Positions 60,559 through 64,000 of a stretch of DNA of 64,000 nucleotides are shown here, one piece after another. The stretch comes from Atopsyche davidsoni (taxonomy: Eukaryota; Arthropoda; Insecta; Trichoptera; Hydrobiosidae): NCBI GenBank assembly GCA_022113835.1, contig JAILWY010000004.1:375501-439500 (forward strand). Direction: 5' to 3'. A program made the position numbers and the translations under genes. Below the pieces are notes generated by a model that had not been told where the DNA came from, ran no database searches, and saw nothing but the letters and a program-made list of their open reading frames with translations. The first letter of the stretch is position 1; every line of letters starts with the position of its first letter.

Positions 60559-63368
60559 ATAATGGATCTTCACGAATCAAATGCCTTGTCTCTCAACAAG
60601 ATTTATTTATAGAGTTCGGCAGTAACAGATTTCAAAAGCTGCAATAATCTGTCGTCTTGAATATTTTACTCTACTTACTTTTTTCTCTTACGTACTGAAT
60701 TCACATGCATCCAATCTGAGCTGCAAGTCGTGGTATGATAGATCGATATTTTCACTGTATTTACTTCACGCTCACTCCTTCTCTTTCTGTTATATCCACG
60801 ACAGAGTGATTTTATTTTGTAATATTCTATACTTACACAATTAATATTAATAGCTTAATTGTTGGGAGATTAGCTTTCAGGAGCTTGTTCAAATTTTATT
60901 TCTGAAAGGCAAAAGCGCTCACGAACAAAAATATGTTAACCTCTATTTTAAGCAATTTAATGAAGATAACCAAATGTGACGGATTTTAAAAGACTTTATT
61001 CTCTCGTGGGAGGCCCGGGTACAGTGGGCCGACACTTTGACTTCTCAGTTTTAGGCTACCTCTCCATGAATGTTTCCTGCTCGTGGAATACAAGGATAAA
61101 TAAAAGATTTATTTATTTTTGTAAAAAATATATTATAATCATTACCGTGATAAATGACCCTCTTACAAGAGAGAACTCACGATAACCCCTACATCCATAC
61201 TCTTCGACAATCACCAATTTTTTGATCTTCCGTTAAATTAAAAATTGTTCTTATTCGCTTAAAATTGTCCCGATCGTCTAAATTCGTTCGCTAAATATGT
61301 ATTTACAGTAAAAGTCAACGTTAAAACTATTTCATATTGTGCAACACCTTAAAGTACCTAAATATTACAAAACAATAAACAAATCATTATCACTATGAAT
61401 TGTTGTTTTCAGTAATTGGTTCCTTTTGTTTAAAATTTATTATGAGAGAAACTCAAAATCTTTTTCTTACACAAGTATGATTTGAGGTCCACGGGTACAG
61501 TGACTCGGAGTCGCAAACGAATCTACCAATACGGCTTTAGATAACTGAGCGTTTGTTTAAATCTTTATTTGCAAATATTAATTTTTATCATCGTTTCATG
61601 CGTGAATCGATTACCTTCAAACCAATTGTTCATTATCAAACCTGTACAAATTTCAAATTTATTACGTATTTAATTATATTTATTGGTAGAAAACTTATTT
61701 GAATTAATATTTCTTACTTTTAAATACTTATAGTCAATTCAAAATTTTAGATTTATAAGTATTTTGTGATAATACTGAATATATTATTAATAGGATTTGG
61801 GACAAAACTTCACAATGCACCAAAATGCAGACAGTCAATTGAAAAAATTGAACAAATGGTACCAATTACCAAAAATACTAAATGGTCAAATAACAATTTC
61901 CAAAAATTATAATCATATCTTTGCATGGTCTACATTTAAATTATAATAAATATATGTTACCGTTAAAAATATTATAATTTTTTTCATGTTTTTTGTTCCT
62001 ATCGTTAAAAAAAAACCACAAGAAAATTTGTGCGTCTCATAATATAAAACAAAAAAATTCAACTAAAAGTTTACATTCAGTACTTGCATGGTCAATTTTG
62101 TTAATTATCAATAGTTTTGAAATGACCGTTGCATGCGTACCATTTGGTGCAAATGTTACGTGTTTTTAAATTAATCATATTTTTTAGTGTAAAGAATAAA
62201 CATTTTATTTTTGACTATCCGAATTATGTATGCAAAATAAAATATAATAAGTTTATGAAAAATGTCAATTAAAATTTTAGATGCATAACGATTTAGAGCA
62301 TCAAATTGTCGCAAATATTTAAAGAAAAGCTGTAAATTATTAATTAAAAAAATAAATATCATTTGTTTCTTAATATCAGACGCAGTCGAATTCCTTTGAT
62401 AAAAATTAATACAAAATTAACTTCTTCGTCTCAACGGTTGAGCTCCAGTACTAAAACCATTTTTATGATTTAAAAATGCGTCAATATAACCACTTCGACA
62501 TCCAGTTCGTTGAGACGAGCGCACCTCGCTGAGAAAAAGCACTAAACACCCAAAAAGAATGTTCATGAACAATAGCAGAAATAATTATTTATTACATACA
62601 AAAAGTATTAATTTCTAGAGTAAATACGAATGCTATTTACATTATTTAAAAGTTAACAAGATTTTACAATTGAGTGAGCTGGTTATAGTCTATATTCACA
62701 CTTGAGGATTGAAAACAGATTCAATGAAAGGTTCGTAGTACTTTATATAAGAAACTAACGTAGAGTTGCCAAATCAACTAGTTTCCAAGCGTTTGTGAGC
62801 GAAAGAAATTAATTTTCTTACGCCAAGATATGTTTACGTTTGTATTCGAAACCGACATAAAAACTTGTGTTCGTTTAACTTTGTTCTAGGGAACTATTCG
62901 TGCGGTGAAATTAGTGCTAGTTCGTGTACAACAAAAGAACAGAAATAACTATTGTTTGTTCGGCATAGGAAAAGGTTTAACAAATTTATTATATACACGA
63001 TTCATGAAGCAATTTCCGCGAAGTTTGTGTATTGTAAAAAACAACGTTATATATAACATTATCAGTAAAATCGAATTGCGCATCGTAAATATTGTCTCAA
63101 TTGTATTCCTTTAGTTACAGTTAATATCAGTGTTTGGAATAAAATAAATATAATCAGTGAAATAAATAACCTTATTTTTTTCAAAATACAATTACATTAT
63201 TTGATTACTCTCCATCATTGCGTATCAAACTACACAATACAATAATTTCTTTCAAAATTGTTAATTATCAACAGGCACAGATTGTTAAAACATCCAAAAA
63301 AAGTTCCATTACAATTGAATAATAAGTCTCTGTCGGCCCGGCTCTCACGCCGGGTCGCGCGCGGCCGG
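60559..63368. other. AT-rich stretch downstream of the right-edge gene
   Basis: This part includes the presumed 3' UTR of the minus-strand gene ending at 63480 or 63369. Its poly(A) site cannot be fixed because AATAAA-like words are abundant. No other gene or repeat is recognised. The slightly GC-richer patch at 60990-61090 has no protein-like frame. Confidence 0.35.
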
Positions 63369-63479
63369 TCAATGCAGGCTCCAGTCGTAGGCCCCGCCGC
63401 CCTCGCGCTGGTACTCCCGGCTGCACGACGAGGGCTGCGAGCCCAGCTGCTGCGCCCCGGGCTGGAACTTGGCCTGATG
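63369..63479 (-). CDS. Candidate stop-codon readthrough extension (36 codons)
   Basis: Directly after the TGA at 63480-63482, in the same frame, 36 sense codons follow before the next TGA at 63369-63371. The peptide begins HQAKFQPGAQQLGSQPSSCS and ends YDWSLH. Codon third positions are almost all G or C, like the upstream exon and unlike the AT-rich flank, which suggests selection as coding sequence. The base after the stop is C, the context most favourable for readthrough in insects. Alternatives are a sequencing error, a recent nonsense mutation, or a GC-rich 3' UTR. If translated, the extension lengthens the cytoplasmic tail of the membrane protein. Confidence 0.5.
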   Translation of the reverse strand, partial: HQAKFQPGAQQLGSQPSSCSREYQREGGGAYDWSLH

Positions 63480-64000
63480 TCAGTAGCTCAGGTCGTCCTC
63501 GCTCACCGCCCTTTTATGACAGCACATCTTGCAGAACACGATCAAGCAGGCCACGCTCAAGACGAAACCTCCGATCGCCGCCAAAGAAATCCCCATCCAG
63601 CTGTTGATCACGGTCACTGCGTCTTTGCGGCTGTTGCAGATTTCAGGAGATTCGTCGCTCAATAGCTCCAGCGTATTTCCGCTGAGTTCTCCTGTATACC
63701 CTAGCCTTTTCAAATTCTCTTCGATGTACTGCAATCTAGCTTCCTTGATCTCCTTGGAGTATCCGTACGTATTCTTGTGTCCGCTAGTTGAGTTGGGGCA
63801 GTTTACGACTCCGTTGCACACGAGCCTCGCAGGAATGCACAGTCCGTTCTCTCCGGGACATAAGAAATCACACACGTCCGCGTTTCTCCTATTTGCATCA
63901 AATTCTGCTTTGTATTTTTCATCCACGAGTCCGCTCTCGACGAGCCGTGAAGTTTGAAGGGTGCCATCGGAGTTCCGGGGCAGATGAAATAATTCTGTCC
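63480..64000 (-). CDS. Last exon of an LDLa-module single-pass membrane protein (partial)
   Basis: The frame is open from the window edge to TGA at 63480-63482, giving about 172 codons, so the start lies outside. Six cysteines in LDL-receptor class A order (CDFLC, GLC, VC, NC and a late EIC) include the typical CIPARLVCNGVVNCPN and an SDESPEIC calcium-box end, but 53 residues separate the fifth and sixth cysteines instead of the usual ~8-10. A transmembrane helix (WMGISLAAIGGFVLSVACLI, about 63534-63599) follows, then a CC-HKR basic stop-transfer and a short tail SEDDLSY. The likely topology is extracellular N-terminus and type I membrane protein. The layout resembles insect CUB/LDLa transmembrane proteins (Culd/Neto-like), but the CUB part is not in the window, so no symbol is given. 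Confidence 0.8.
   Translation of the reverse strand, partial: TELFHLPRNSDGTLQTSRLVESGLVDEKYKAEFDANRRNADVCDFLCPGENGLCIPARLVCNGVVNCPNSTSGHKNTYGYSKEIKEARLQYIEENLKRLGYTGELSGNTLELLSDESPEICNSRKDAVTVINSWMGISLAAIGGFVLSVACLIVFCKMCCHKRAVSEDDLSY

Noticed and set aside
60290..60573. Two opposite-strand frames with nearly the same peptide
   Set aside because: They are shadows of the FB2 palindrome.
63258..63957. Plus-strand frames of 135 and 142 codons opposite the right-edge exon
   Set aside because: They lie antisense to the LDLa exon and its extension, where GC-rich codons suppress stops on the other strand.

Overview
The window is AT-rich animal DNA, most likely from an insect. The evidence is the repeat types present: Helitrons, a Penelope-like retroelement with a GIY-YIG domain, RTE/Jockey-type LINE ends, a hAT MITE and tRNA-headed SINEs. 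There is also one exon of a membrane protein with an LDL-receptor class A module. The species cannot be named from the sequence. I see no bacterial-type gene organisation, operon or CRISPR array. Almost every short open frame in the window is a chance frame in AT-rich DNA or lies inside a repeat.

The only convincing host gene sits at the right edge on the minus strand (63369-64000). It is the 3'-terminal exon of a single-pass membrane protein. The exon holds a six-cysteine LDLa module with an unusually long spacer, then a transmembrane helix and a short cytoplasmic tail. Its TGA stop is followed by C and by 36 more in-frame codons of strongly GC3-biased, coding-like sequence, so it is a good candidate for stop-codon readthrough. 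The other 63 kb lie downstream of this gene. They are a gene-poor stretch of repeats with GC-rich islands every 1-3 kb that may be regulatory.

Layout. 1-4 kb: copies of a foldback repeat, called FB1 here. 9.3-9.7 kb: an inverted pair of tRNA-headed SINEs. 13.4-16.1 kb: a minus-strand Helitron with Rep/helicase relics, an FB1 copy and a plus-strand Helitron, side by side. 16.7-19.6 kb: a hammerhead-like hairpin, a perfectly palindromic FB1, tRNA-derived relics, a SINE and a LINE end lodged in FB1. 23.1-26.6 kb: a 3.5-kb DNA transposon derivative made of two 1.63-kb inverted arms. Each arm is the back half of a DDE transposase gene, and a 208-bp spacer lies between them. 30.0-30.6 kb: a Penelope-like element end with a GIY-YIG domain. 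33.26-33.56 kb: a 19-bp minisatellite with a six-unit higher-order repeat. 38.85-39.31 kb: a hAT MITE with an 8-bp target duplication and an FB1 inserted in it. 44-57 kb: microsatellites, a LINE end, FB1 copies, a cluster of CRE palindromes and a C-rich minisatellite. 60.3 kb: a second foldback family, called FB2.

The most interesting cross-cutting signal is that three sequence families (FB1, FB2 and a single hairpin at 16.7 kb) share one layout. Each has a (C/T)TGANNA-like block, one U, a stem, GAAA, and a short palindrome ending in U. This is close to a minimal type I hammerhead ribozyme, a motif known from Penelope-like elements. In FB1 the two core bases that pair in hammerheads (C3-G8) appear to be exchanged together for U3-A8.
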